Shown here in pieces: positions 1 through 6,604 of a stretch of 6,821 nt of DNA. Position numbers and translations under genes: made by a program. The notes beneath the pieces are model-generated. The model worked only from the letters and a program-made list of their open reading frames with translations, was not told where the DNA came from and searched no databases. How positions within the stretch are numbered: position 1 is the stretch's first letter; each line of letters begins with the position of its first letter. Source of the stretch: Bacteroidales bacterium (GTDB lineage Bacteria > Bacteroidota > Bacteroidia > Bacteroidales > WCHB1-69); contig JAQUGA010000133.1 of the NCBI GenBank assembly GCA_028684405.1, positions 1 to 6,821 on the forward strand. The letters run 5' to 3'.

Positions 1-371
1 TCTTTTGGAGGCGCACAGAAAACTACTCTTTTTGCACCATTTTTTATATGTGGCTGAACTGCTTCCTGTGTGAGAAATTTTCCAGTAGATTCTACCAAAT
101 AATCGATACCATCCCATCTAACATTTTCGGGATTTCTATCGGCAGTAATACGGATTGTATTGCCATTTATTACAAGATTTCCGTCTTTTATCTCTACATT
201 CGCATCGAGACGACCATGAACTGTGTCATAGCGCAATAAATATGACATGTATTCTACATCCATAGTACCATTGATGGCAACAACCTGAACATTTTTGTGT
301 AGGAGTGATGCTCTTAAAACCAAGCGACCAATTCTCCCAAATCCATTAATTCCAATTTTAATTACACTCAT
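1..371 (-). CDS. gapA: Type I glyceraldehyde-3-phosphate dehydrogenase, N-terminal part (cut by window edge)
   Basis: This cytoplasmic enzyme interconverts glyceraldehyde-3-phosphate and 1,3-bisphosphoglycerate using a nicotinamide cofactor. Only the first 123 codons are present. The protein starts MSVIKIGINGFGRIGR, with the Rossmann glycine motif GFGRIGR at residues 10-16. It continues with the family signatures LLRYDTVHGR (45-54), TADRNPENVRW (76-86) and ESTGKFLT (94-101). The catalytic Cys lies beyond the edge; the whole family is about 335 residues. The ATG at 371 gives the standard family N-terminus and sits 42 bases after a TATCTTTG box. Two features are odd. The position after VVAIN is Gly35, where NAD-specific enzymes have Asp. 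The usual APSKD-like segment reads CAPPK (119-123). The gene could be a GapB-like, NADP-tolerant paralogue; family assignment is secure but cofactor preference is inferred. Confidence 0.95.
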   Translation of the reverse strand, partial: MSVIKIGINGFGRIGRLVLRASLLHKNVQVVAINGTMDVEYMSYLLRYDTVHGRLDANVEIKDGNLVINGNTIRITADRNPENVRWDGIDYLVESTGKFLTQEAVQPHIKNGAKRVVFCAPPK

Positions 372-731
372 AATATTATATTTTATATGATTTTATACTT
401 AAATCTTTTGTACAAAGATAAAACAAAAAAGGCAAAAACCATATACATACAAGGCATAATTTTTATAAAAAAATGAAAAACAAGTTTAATCCTCTAGGTT
501 AATATTTTTGGCAGAAGTGAATATGATAAATATTTATAAACGCAAATTCCATCATGGAAATATGGCATTAAACAAAACCTGTAAGCTTTTTGTAAGATTT
601 TATGTCAATTATAATGCAACAAATAATATATAATTGTTAGAGATTTATACTACCTTTAAACTCAAATTATTATTCTACTTTAAAAAAGCTCAAAACTCGT
701 AAGATTTAGATTTTATGCTAAACAAAAAATC
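372..731. other. AT-rich divergent intergenic region between gapA and the T9SS protein gene
   Basis: This 360-base gap holds no convincing reading frame or RNA gene. Besides the gapA -7 box it contains a TATTTTTG match at 503-510 and two near-matches, TACCTTTA at 651-658 and TAGATTTT at 707-714. Any of these could serve the plus-strand gene, but none has a well-spaced -33 element, so I cannot choose between them. There is a small dyad TTCCAT-C-ATGGAA at 547-559. A near-repeat, CAAAACCTGTAAG (573-585) and CAAAACTCGTAAG (691-703), lies in the half nearer the plus-strand gene. Function of these short motifs is unknown. Confidence 0.5.
413..420 (-). promoter_or_regulatory. Bacteroidota-type -7 promoter box for gapA
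   Basis: The minus strand reads TATCTTTG, an exact match to the TAnnTTTG -7 consensus used by the primary sigma factor of Bacteroidota, 42 bases before the gapA ATG. No TTG/TTTG -33 element is visible at the usual spacing, so only the -7 half is supported. Confidence 0.6.
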
Positions 732-2939
732 ATGAAAACAAAACGCATATTTCTCTTATATTTATTTTCATGCTTAAGTATTGCGGGTTATTCACAATTA
801 ATTTTAACCACGTCCGCCGAAACGAATATGGTATGCAATGGAGTTGGATGTAATTATTCGGGACCCACAATTTTAATTAATGAAGTAATGTTGTCGCCGA
901 GTCCCAATGACGGATCTATGTATGGAACTGGACCTGGCTTTCAAGTTGGCACAAATGAGGGAGAGTGGATTGAATTATACAATCCAGATGAGTGTAAGTC
1001 CATTGATATTTCGGGATATTTTTTAGGAAATAACGCCAAGGACAACAGTACCGATTATGGTGGAGGATTTCTTTTACCTCAGGGAACAATTGTGCCCGCT
1101 CGTGGATTTTGCATTGTAAGAGGACCTTTGGCTCCGTCAGTTCCTTCAAACTTATTGGTACAGAATGGAGGCAGAACCGTGGAAGTTGTGGTGGGACCTC
1201 CGAACGTTTGTCTAGGCGGTGGGCAACGATTGTGGTTCCCTAACTCAGGGGGGTGGTTTGCTTTTTACAATAATAACGGCGTTGTTCAAGACGCTATTTA
1301 TTGGGCAAATCAAACAAATTTCTGTCAAACTTGTCCTCCATGCAATCCTGGAGGTGGAACCTTCACAGGCACATTACCCGCTTTTAATCAAATTCCGACT
1401 TCAAATATAACCTATATTTCCAGTTCTGGACCAACTTCAAATCGTACTTTTCGCAGAATGCCAGATGGCGGTCCTTGGGCTGTGAATATTGCTGCCACAG
1501 GCACATATGGAAATTGCAATGCAAGCTGTATTCCCGAACCCATAATTACCTGCGTTGGAACTGCAAGCGTTGCGGTTAGCGGGGGAAATCCACCCTACAC
1601 GTACGCATGGAATGACGGAATGGTGCAAACTACACAAACTGCAACTGGTCTTTGTGCCGGACAATATACTGTTACTGTTACCGATCAAAACGGAATAACA
1701 GCAACGGCTACAGCTACTGTTGTCAATCATGTTCCAGATGTGAATATTGGAAATCCCGATCCAGTATGTTTGGGAACTGAACCCATCGACTGGCCAGATG
1801 TTTTCCCTCCTAGTGGAGATTTTACAGGAAATGGCATGTCGGGAAGCTCTTTTAACCCAACCGCCGCGGGCTTGGGTGTTCACGCCATAACCTATACGTA
1901 TACCGATGAAAATGAGTGTTCAAAAACGGTTCATTCAACTATTTCCGTTATAAACATTAGCGGCTCCGCAAGCGTAACACAAGATGTTTTATGTCATGGA
2001 GAAAATACTGGAACAGCTAGTGCAATAGGCACAGAAGGAACAGAACCCTATAATTACCAATGGAGTACAAATCCCCAGCAAAACAGCCCGAATGCCACCA
2101 ATTTAAGTGCAGGTTCTTATACCGTAACCATTTCCGATAGTCATGGATGCTCAACCACTGCAAGTGTAATCATAAATCAATCACCAGCTTTGGGTTTAAA
2201 CTTAATTTCATTAAATGAAAGCTGTTTTGATTATTGCAACGGAACCATAGCAGCAGAAGTTAGTGGCGGAATTCCACCCTATTCTTACGAATGGACAGGA
2301 ATCACATCAAGTTTGTCTTCTGTTTTTGATTTATGTGCAGGAAATTATTCTGTTTTAATTCGCGATTCGGCAAATTGTCAAAAGAGTGCTTCGGCAAACA
2401 TTGCAACAAATACTTTTATAAATGCCGATTTTTCTTACTCTCCAGATTTGAGAATTGCTCCCGCAATTATAAATTTTATTTCTACGGGTTATGGAGCTCA
2501 AGATTATTCATGGACTTTTGGAGATGGCAACTTTGGAGTAGGCAATCCTTCTTCCAATACTTATTTGACATCCGGAATATACCAAACTACTTTGTTGGTG
2601 AATTCGGGAGTCCCAGATTTTTGCACCGATTCGATAAAAAAAATCATTATCGTAAGAGATCCCTCTAAAGTCAAAATACCGAATGTTTATACTCCGAATG
2701 GAGATGGTGAAAATGATTTCTTTTTTGCTCTCTCCGAAGGATTGGAATCAGAGACAATGAAAATTTTCAACAGATGGGGACGCTTGGTCTTCGAATGGAA
2801 TAATGTGGGAGCCAAATGGGATGGTAAAGATTTCAATGGATCAGAATCAGCAGAAGGTGTGTATTATTATGTTTTCAGAGGTATCGGATTTGATCAAGCT
2901 ACATATGAAGAAAATGGAACTGTCACGTTGATTCGATAA
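732..2939 (+). CDS. Secreted multidomain protein: lamin-tail, SprB repeats, PKD, T9SS type B sorting domain
   Basis: This is a 735-residue protein exported by Sec and then through the outer membrane by the type IX secretion system. Residues 1-22 form a signal peptide: Lys/Arg at 3-5, a hydrophobic core, and probable cleavage near AGYSQ. Residues about 46-130 match a lamin-tail (LTD) fold (ILINEVMLSPS, GEWIELYNP, ISGYFLGNN, VPARGFCIVRG). SprB-type repeats lie at about 274-331, 413-482 and 495-557, recognisable by PPYTYAW / EPYNYQW / PPYSYEW and by LCAGQYTVTVTD / LSAGSYTVTISD / LCAGNYSVLIRD. Between the first and second is an Ig-like module (about 336-406, FNPTAAGLGVHAITYTYTD). A PKD domain follows (about 562-642, YSWTFGDGN). 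Residues 648-735 are the gliding-motility/CHU_C type B domain (IPNVYTPNGDGENDFF, IFNRWGRLVFEW, WDGKDFNG, EGVYYYVFR). The substrate or surface role is unknown; adhesion or matrix binding is inferred from the domains. Confidence 0.93.
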   Translation: MKTKRIFLLYLFSCLSIAGYSQLILTTSAETNMVCNGVGCNYSGPTILINEVMLSPSPNDGSMYGTGPGFQVGTNEGEWIELYNPDECKSIDISGYFLGNNAKDNSTDYGGGFLLPQGTIVPARGFCIVRGPLAPSVPSNLLVQNGGRTVEVVVGPPNVCLGGGQRLWFPNSGGWFAFYNNNGVVQDAIYWANQTNFCQTCPPCNPGGGTFTGTLPAFNQIPTSNITYISSSGPTSNRTFRRMPDGGPWAVNIAATGTYGNCNASCIPEPIITCVGTASVAVSGGNPPYTYAWNDGMVQTTQTATGLCAGQYTVTVTDQNGITATATATVVNHVPDVNIGNPDPVCLGTEPIDWPDVFPPSGDFTGNGMSGSSFNPTAAGLGVHAITYTYTDENECSKTVHSTISVINISGSASVTQDVLCHGENTGTASAIGTEGTEPYNYQWSTNPQQNSPNATNLSAGSYTVTISDSHGCSTTASVIINQSPALGLNLISLNESCFDYCNGTIAAEVSGGIPPYSYEWTGITSSLSSVFDLCAGNYSVLIRDSANCQKSASANIATNTFINADFSYSPDLRIAPAIINFISTGYGAQDYSWTFGDGNFGVGNPSSNTYLTSGIYQTTLLVNSGVPDFCTDSIKKIIIVRDPSKVKIPNVYTPNGDGENDFFFALSEGLESETMKIFNRWGRLVFEWNNVGAKWDGKDFNGSESAEGVYYYVFRGIGFDQATYEENGTVTLIR

Positions 2940-2996
2940 TTATTTTGTGGTGTGATAAAAAAAAGAGATATTTGCATGGCAAAATAAAAGCTTCTC

Positions 2997-3392
2997 ATGT
3001 TCAATTTCACAAATCAAGCTCTCATTATTAAATTTCTCAAATTTGGAATCGTAGGCTTTTCCGGACTTTTAGTAGATTTTGGAATTACTTATTTGTGCAA
3101 GGAGAAAATAAAATTAGAGAAATTTACTTCCAATGCCATTGGCTTTTGTACAGCAGCCGCAACAAACTATATCTTTAATAGAATCTGGACTTTTCAAAGT
3201 TCCAATCCGAAAATATTTCTGGAATTTAGCGAATTCTTTCTCATATCGCTTATCGGACTGGCAATCAACACTCTAATCCTCTGGCTTTTAACAAGCAAAT
3301 ACAAGCTTAATTTCTATTTCTCAAAATTGCTAGCCATTGGAGTTGTTACTATTTGGAATTTTGGAGCGAATCTGTTAATTACATTTAGGTAG
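2997..3392 (+). CDS. GtrA-family integral membrane protein
   Basis: This 131-residue inner-membrane protein has about four transmembrane helices (roughly 12-34, 43-65, 76-98 and 109-130). Its GtrA/DPMS-like signatures are KFGIVGFSGLLVDFGI near the N-terminus, NYIFNRIWTF at 57-66 and a last helix ending in NLLITFR. Length and topology are normal for the family. Characterised relatives help move or present polyprenyl-phosphate-linked sugars for O-antigen, teichoic-acid or arabinogalactan modification. No glycosyltransferase is adjacent, so the sugar and acceptor are unknown. It lies 57 bases after the T9SS protein gene on the same strand with no clear terminator between them, so co-transcription is plausible. 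The ATG at 2997 is the only reasonable start, because it leaves a short N-terminus before helix 1; no clear ribosome binding site is visible, as is common in this phylum. Confidence 0.88.
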   Translation: MFNFTNQALIIKFLKFGIVGFSGLLVDFGITYLCKEKIKLEKFTSNAIGFCTAAATNYIFNRIWTFQSSNPKIFLEFSEFFLISLIGLAINTLILWLLTSKYKLNFYFSKLLAIGVVTIWNFGANLLITFR

Positions 3393-3521
3393 TATCCTCA
3401 AATCAATTTTTTTGTCTCTTTTTTTGGAGCATTGCTATCTCGGGCATTTCGGCTACGCCCAATGTCCAAAACCACCATGTTCAACTCGTAACGAAAAAAC
3501 GAATTTCAACGATCTAGATTA

Positions 3522-3563
3522 AATTAAAACAAATCCAAGAATATTCTTGGATTTGTTTTAATT
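3522..3563. terminator. Perfect 42-bp palindrome, probable bidirectional terminator
   Basis: Every base from 3522 to 3563 pairs about a centre between 3542 and 3543. Arms begin AATTAAAACAAATCC and end GGATTTGTTTTAATT, giving a stem of about 19 bp with a minimal loop. The AT-rich stem base supplies U-rich ends on both strands. It lies between convergent genes, 130 bases after the gtrA-like stop and 143 bases after the ahcY stop, which suits a two-way terminator. No long T tract follows directly, so the function is inferred. Confidence 0.6.
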
Positions 3564-3620
3564 CTTCTCAGAAAACTTTGTGTTTGATAAGAAATCGTCA
3601 AATTCGAGGCATTCGTAACG

Positions 3621-3662
3621 CCGAATTTAGAAAGTTTACTATAGTAAATGGCCTAAATTCGG
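3621..3662. repeat. Imperfect 42-bp dyad symmetry
   Basis: Arms CCGAATTTAG (3621-3630) and CTAAATTCGG (3653-3662) are perfect complements. They share their centre with an inner perfect palindrome TTTACTATAGTAAA (3635-3648), separated by a 4x4 internal mismatch. Complementarity continues imperfectly outward to about 3610 and 3670 (ATTCGTAACG against TGTAAGAAT). It lies just downstream of the ahcY stop and may act as a second terminator or transcript 3'-end stabiliser for that gene. Confidence 0.6.
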
Positions 3663-3705
3663 TGTAAGAATAACGATGAAGTTGGCGTTTTCTTACGAAC
3701 ACAGT

Positions 3706-5103
3706 TTAGTATCTGTAGTGTTCTGGTTTATACGGCCCATCCACAGGAACCCCAATATAATCGGCTTGTTCTTTTGATAAACGAGTTAATTTAACGCCAA
3801 TTTTTTCTAAATGCAAACGAGCCACCTCTTCGTCTAATTTTTTCGGCAAACGATATACATCAACAGGATAATCGTTTTTGTATAAATCAATTTGTGCCAA
3901 AGTTTGGTTTGTAAATGAGTTACTCATTACAAAAGAAGGATGTCCGGTTGCACAACCTAGGTTTACCAATCGACCTTCAGCCAAAATAAAAATAGAATGT
4001 CCTTCAGGGAAAATATATTCATCCACTTGTGGTTTTATATTTCTTTTTTTGATTCCTGAATAGTCATCTAATTTATCAACCTGAATTTCATTATCAAAAT
4101 GACCAATGTTACAAACAATTGCTTGGTCTTTCATTTTCGACATGTGTTCAACCGTCAAAACATCTTTGTTTCCAGTGGTTGTAACATAAATATTACCTTC
4201 TGGCAAAGCATCTTCGGTAGTGGTCACTTCAAAACCTTCCATGGCGGCTTGCAACGCACAAATGGGGTCAATTTCGGTAACCAAAACACGAGCACCGTAT
4301 GAACGCATTGAGTGAGCACATCCTTTACCAACATCGCCATAACCCAAAACTACAACTACTTTTCCAGCAATCATAACATCGGTAGCACGTTTAATTCCAT
4401 CTGCTAAAGATTCGCGGCAGCCGTAAAGGTTATCGAATTTCGATTTGGTAACCGAATCGTTCACATTAATTGCAGGAACCAGCAATTCGCCACGTTCCAT
4501 CATTTGATACAAACGATGTACGCCCGTTGTTGTCTCTTCCGAAACACCTTTTAATTCGGCAACCGTACGATGCCAGCGTTGAGGATCTTCGGCTAAAATT
4601 TCTTTTAAGGTTTTTAAAATAACAGCCTCTTCTCTTGAAGAAGGAGTAATATCTAAAGAAGTTGGATCTTTTTCGGCTTTATATCCCATGTGAACCAAAA
4701 GAGTAGCGTCGCCGCCATCATCAACAATGGTATTTGGACCTTTTCCACCGGGGAAAGAAAGGGCTTGATTTGTACACCACCAATATTCCTCTAAGGTTTC
4801 GCCTTTCCAAGCAAAAACAGGAACTCCGGAAGCTGCAATAGCAGCCGCAGCATGATCTTGCGTTGAATAAATATTGCAACTCGCCCAGCGTACATCTGCA
4901 CCCAAAGCCACTAAAGTTTCGATCAATACAGCCGTTTGAATGGTCATATGCAAAGAACCAGTAATGCGTTTTCCTTTTAAAGGTTGTTCTTTCCCGAATT
5001 TTTCACGTAATGATACCAAACCTGGCATCTCTTTTTCCGCTATTTCAATCTCTTTGCGTCCCCAATCAGCAAGTGAAATGTCCGCAATTTTATAATCTGT
5101 CAT
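3706..5103 (-). CDS. ahcY: Adenosylhomocysteinase (S-adenosyl-L-homocysteine hydrolase)
   Basis: This cytoplasmic NAD-containing enzyme reversibly splits S-adenosylhomocysteine into adenosine and homocysteine, removing the product inhibitor of methyltransferases. The 465-residue protein carries SLHMT (H52), the DDGGD segment (128-132), EETTTGVH (189-196), VNDSVTKSKFDN with the expected catalytic Lys220 and Asp224, the NAD motif GYGDVGKG (254-261), CNIGHFDNE (331-339), GHPSFVMS (387-394) and the conserved C-terminus KPEHYRY. Residues about 147-184 form the extra insertion found in long bacterial forms but absent from the shorter animal enzyme. I chose the ATG at 5103: it gives the family N-terminus (YKIADISLADWGRKEIEIAEKEMPGL-like, starting MTDYK). 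The reading frame extends upstream to a TTG at 5139, but that codon overlaps the -7 promoter box. It appears to be a single-gene transcript, with no riboswitch room in its short leader. Confidence 0.98.
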   Translation of the reverse strand: MTDYKIADISLADWGRKEIEIAEKEMPGLVSLREKFGKEQPLKGKRITGSLHMTIQTAVLIETLVALGADVRWASCNIYSTQDHAAAAIAASGVPVFAWKGETLEEYWWCTNQALSFPGGKGPNTIVDDGGDATLLVHMGYKAEKDPTSLDITPSSREEAVILKTLKEILAEDPQRWHRTVAELKGVSEETTTGVHRLYQMMERGELLVPAINVNDSVTKSKFDNLYGCRESLADGIKRATDVMIAGKVVVVLGYGDVGKGCAHSMRSYGARVLVTEIDPICALQAAMEGFEVTTTEDALPEGNIYVTTTGNKDVLTVEHMSKMKDQAIVCNIGHFDNEIQVDKLDDYSGIKKRNIKPQVDEYIFPEGHSIFILAEGRLVNLGCATGHPSFVMSNSFTNQTLAQIDLYKNDYPVDVYRLPKKLDEEVARLHLEKIGVKLTRLSKEQADYIGVPVDGPYKPEHYRY

Positions 5104-5136
5104 GTTCTCTAATTTTATTAATTTCAAAGATTTTGG

Positions 5137-5144
5137 CAAAAATA
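5137..5144 (-). promoter_or_regulatory. Putative -7 promoter box for ahcY
   Basis: The minus strand reads TATTTTTG, matching TAnnTTTG, 34 bases before the chosen ahcY ATG. Transcription would begin around 5130, leaving a leader of under 30 bases. No clear -33 TTG is seen at standard spacing. The box overlaps the upstream TTG codon, which argues against that codon being the start. Confidence 0.5.
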
Positions 5145-5214
5145 CGAAAAATAATAATGCTACGTGCTAAGTATGTAGATTCTCAACTATATAATATATA
5201 AACAAATAATAAAC

Positions 5215-5472
5215 ATGAAAACATTTAAAATCAAGTTTATAATCCATACATCCACCGAGAAATCGACTTGCTTTTTTCTTTATAAAAAACCATCACAAGG
5301 AAGTGACTCATTGGAAAACATTGTATATTTGAAGAGTGAAATTCCCAAAGTGGTAATTTTGAAGAGAGGGAGGAAGATTATAACAAAAAATGAAAGCATT
5401 AAAAATAAACATTTTGCGATAAAATTGACGAACTTTTTCTGGTTCAAAGACCTGCCATTACAAAACATTTGA
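5215..5472 (+). CDS. Hypothetical 85-residue protein (doubtful)
   Basis: An ATG-initiated frame of 85 codons fills the gap between ahcY and the ureohydrolase gene, oriented against both. The product begins MKTFKIKFIIHTSTEK, is Lys/Ile-rich with a basic centre (VVILKRGRKIITK), and has no signal peptide, transmembrane helix or motif I recognise. The nearest upstream sequence is simple AT-rich DNA without a TAnnTTTG box or ribosome binding site. Much of the interval is also open on the minus strand. It may be a real small gene, but chance openness in AT-rich spacer DNA is at least as likely. Confidence 0.25.
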   Translation: MKTFKIKFIIHTSTEKSTCFFLYKKPSQGSDSLENIVYLKSEIPKVVILKRGRKIITKNESIKNKHFAIKLTNFFWFKDLPLQNI

Positions 5473-5478
5473 CTTGAA

Positions 5479-6480
5479 TTATTGCTCCTGAACGCCTCTA
5501 CAAAAAGCCTGTACCATATAATTGATGAGTTTTCCAATAAGCACATTTTCCTCTCCATCGCTTCTTTTATAAACGGCTTCGGAGATGTGTAAATAGCAAA
5601 CATTGGGCTCTTTTCCGCAGTTGTAAAGATAGTTGAGGCATTCGTCTGACGTAATCCCAACCGAACTCCAGGCACTGCTGAGTAAGTTTTCAAGACTGTC
5701 CACATCCAACTCCACGCCGAATCTGCCGGTTTTTACAAAATCAATAGCACGGCGCTTGGCTTGTTCCCAGCTCTCTTTTCTTCGCAAAAAGATATCCTCA
5801 AAAAAGATGGGAAGGAAGTCCGGATTTTCGATAAGTTCATCCAGAATCGTCTCATTATTATATGCTTGGTGCAGACCCAAAAGTGCGTACTTTTTTAAAT
5901 AACCAGCATCATAAGCATACCTGAATCCATTTCCGCTATGCCTTCCTTCGGCGGGACGAAAATCAGCATGTGCATCTAAATTTATAGTGTTGGCCGACTC
6001 ATTGCACGCTAAATAAAAACCTTTTAAAATTGGAAAAACATTATTGTGTCCGCCCCCAATAACAATTGGGATTTTTCCTGCTTCCACAATTTTTCGAATT
6101 ACTGGAAACACCATTTCATCGAGTTTTTCAGTTAATTCTCGTAGAGTTTCAATATCGGCATTCTGGCTCTCTTCCATTAAACCACCCGTGCGAATTTTTC
6201 CCAACAATAGAAACTGATCTCCATTAAAAGCACGGGAATTATGAATATTTACAAGGCTTTTTATAAACGAACGAAATGCAGATGCAGCACCAGCGATTCC
6301 ATGATTTCCGCGAATGCCAATATCTTCGGCTATTCCCAAAATTACAAATTTTCCTTTAAAGTCACTTAGGTCACAATTTGTGGAAACTTGCATGGTTTGA
6401 CCAAACTTTTCCTCCCCCTCGCGATAGTTAATTAATGACGTAATATATCCTTTTTTGTAAAATTGAATGAGTGAATCCAT
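5479..6480 (-). CDS. Arginase/agmatinase/formimidoylglutamase-family metallohydrolase
   Basis: This 333-residue enzyme of the ureohydrolase superfamily uses a binuclear Mn centre to hydrolyse guanidino or formimino groups. All six expected ligands are visible: His145 in IGGGHNN, Asp169, His171 and Asp173 in NLDAHADFR, and Asp259 and Asp261 in VELDVDS. Glu301 in HISEA lies where the family has its C-terminal active-site Glu. The sequence after the last Asp pair is SLENLLSSA rather than the common DP, a form I associate with Bacteroidota members annotated as formimidoylglutamase or arginase. Formimidoylglutamase (histidine breakdown) is the usual annotation, but no hut genes or arginine genes adjoin it, so the substrate is uncertain. 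The ATG at 6480 gives a full-length protein 27 bases from a perfect -7 box. It appears to be transcribed alone. Confidence 0.9.
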   Translation of the reverse strand: MDSLIQFYKKGYITSLINYREGEEKFGQTMQVSTNCDLSDFKGKFVILGIAEDIGIRGNHGIAGAASAFRSFIKSLVNIHNSRAFNGDQFLLLGKIRTGGLMEESQNADIETLRELTEKLDEMVFPVIRKIVEAGKIPIVIGGGHNNVFPILKGFYLACNESANTINLDAHADFRPAEGRHSGNGFRYAYDAGYLKKYALLGLHQAYNNETILDELIENPDFLPIFFEDIFLRRKESWEQAKRRAIDFVKTGRFGVELDVDSLENLLSSAWSSVGITSDECLNYLYNCGKEPNVCYLHISEAVYKRSDGEENVLIGKLINYMVQAFCRGVQEQ

Positions 6481-6506
6481 AGCTGAAATTTTAAATTTTA
6501 TAAAAA

Positions 6507-6514
6507 CAAAGATA
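6507..6514 (-). promoter_or_regulatory. Bacteroidota-type -7 box for the ureohydrolase gene
   Basis: The minus strand reads TATCTTTG, an exact TAnnTTTG match identical to the gapA box, 27 bases before the start codon. A GTG at 6531-6533 is the nearest candidate for a degenerate -33 TTG. This supports independent transcription from the upstream YggS-type gene. Confidence 0.6.
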
Positions 6515-6604
6515 ATACTTTCTTTTTGACCACTTTTTTTGAATCGTCGGGTTTTGCTAAACAGATCAATGGATAATCAAAAAAAACATCATAAGAAAAT
6601 GTTA

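Larger units (their letters stand above)
3393..3705. other. Convergent intergenic region rich in nested inverted repeats
   Basis: The gap between the gtrA-like gene and ahcY contains no credible coding frame. After a T-rich stretch (3408-3426) comes a GC-richer patch at about 3430-3470 that can form a short GGGC/GCCC hairpin. From 3486 to 3698 inverted repeats nest. Outer arms TCGTAACGAAAAAACG (3486-3501) and CGTTTTCTTACGA (3686-3698) are imperfect complements. Inner arms CGAATTT/AAATTCG (3500-3506, 3600-3606) and ACGAT/ATCGT (3509-3513, 3594-3598) enclose a perfect palindrome at 3522-3563. A second dyad covers 3621-3662. Bidirectional termination is the simplest role; a mobile repeat or structured RNA is possible. 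Confidence 0.65.
5104..5478. other. Intergenic region between the ureohydrolase gene and ahcY
   Basis: This 375-base spacer carries the ahcY promoter at its left end and the doubtful 85-codon frame. No strong hairpin followed by a T tract is seen after the ureohydrolase stop on the minus strand, so its transcription end is not visible. No RNA gene is recognisable. Confidence 0.5.

Noticed and set aside
526..537. ATAAATATTTAT palindrome as an operator
   Set aside because: A 12-base AT-only palindrome is expected by chance in DNA of this composition.
1437..1883. Open minus-strand frame of 148 codons
   Set aside because: It lies wholly inside the well-supported secreted protein gene, and its product shows no recognisable domain; it is an antisense shadow.
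2333..2668. Open plus-strand frame of 111 codons in another phase
   Set aside because: It overlaps the third SprB repeat and the PKD domain of the 732-2939 gene, which are clearly coding in their own frame.
5104..5139. Upstream TTG start extending ahcY by 12 residues
   Set aside because: The extension (MPKSLKLIKLEN if TTG is read as Met) is not part of the family N-terminus, and the TTG overlaps a -7 promoter box. The ATG at 5103 gives the expected protein.
5104..5214. SAH or SAM riboswitch upstream of ahcY
   Set aside because: The likely leader is under 30 bases, and no conserved aptamer-like helices are visible.
5280..5705. Open minus-strand frame of 141 codons
   Set aside because: Half of it overlaps the conserved C-terminal part of the ureohydrolase in a different phase. 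The rest runs into AT-rich spacer with a hydrophobic, low-complexity product.
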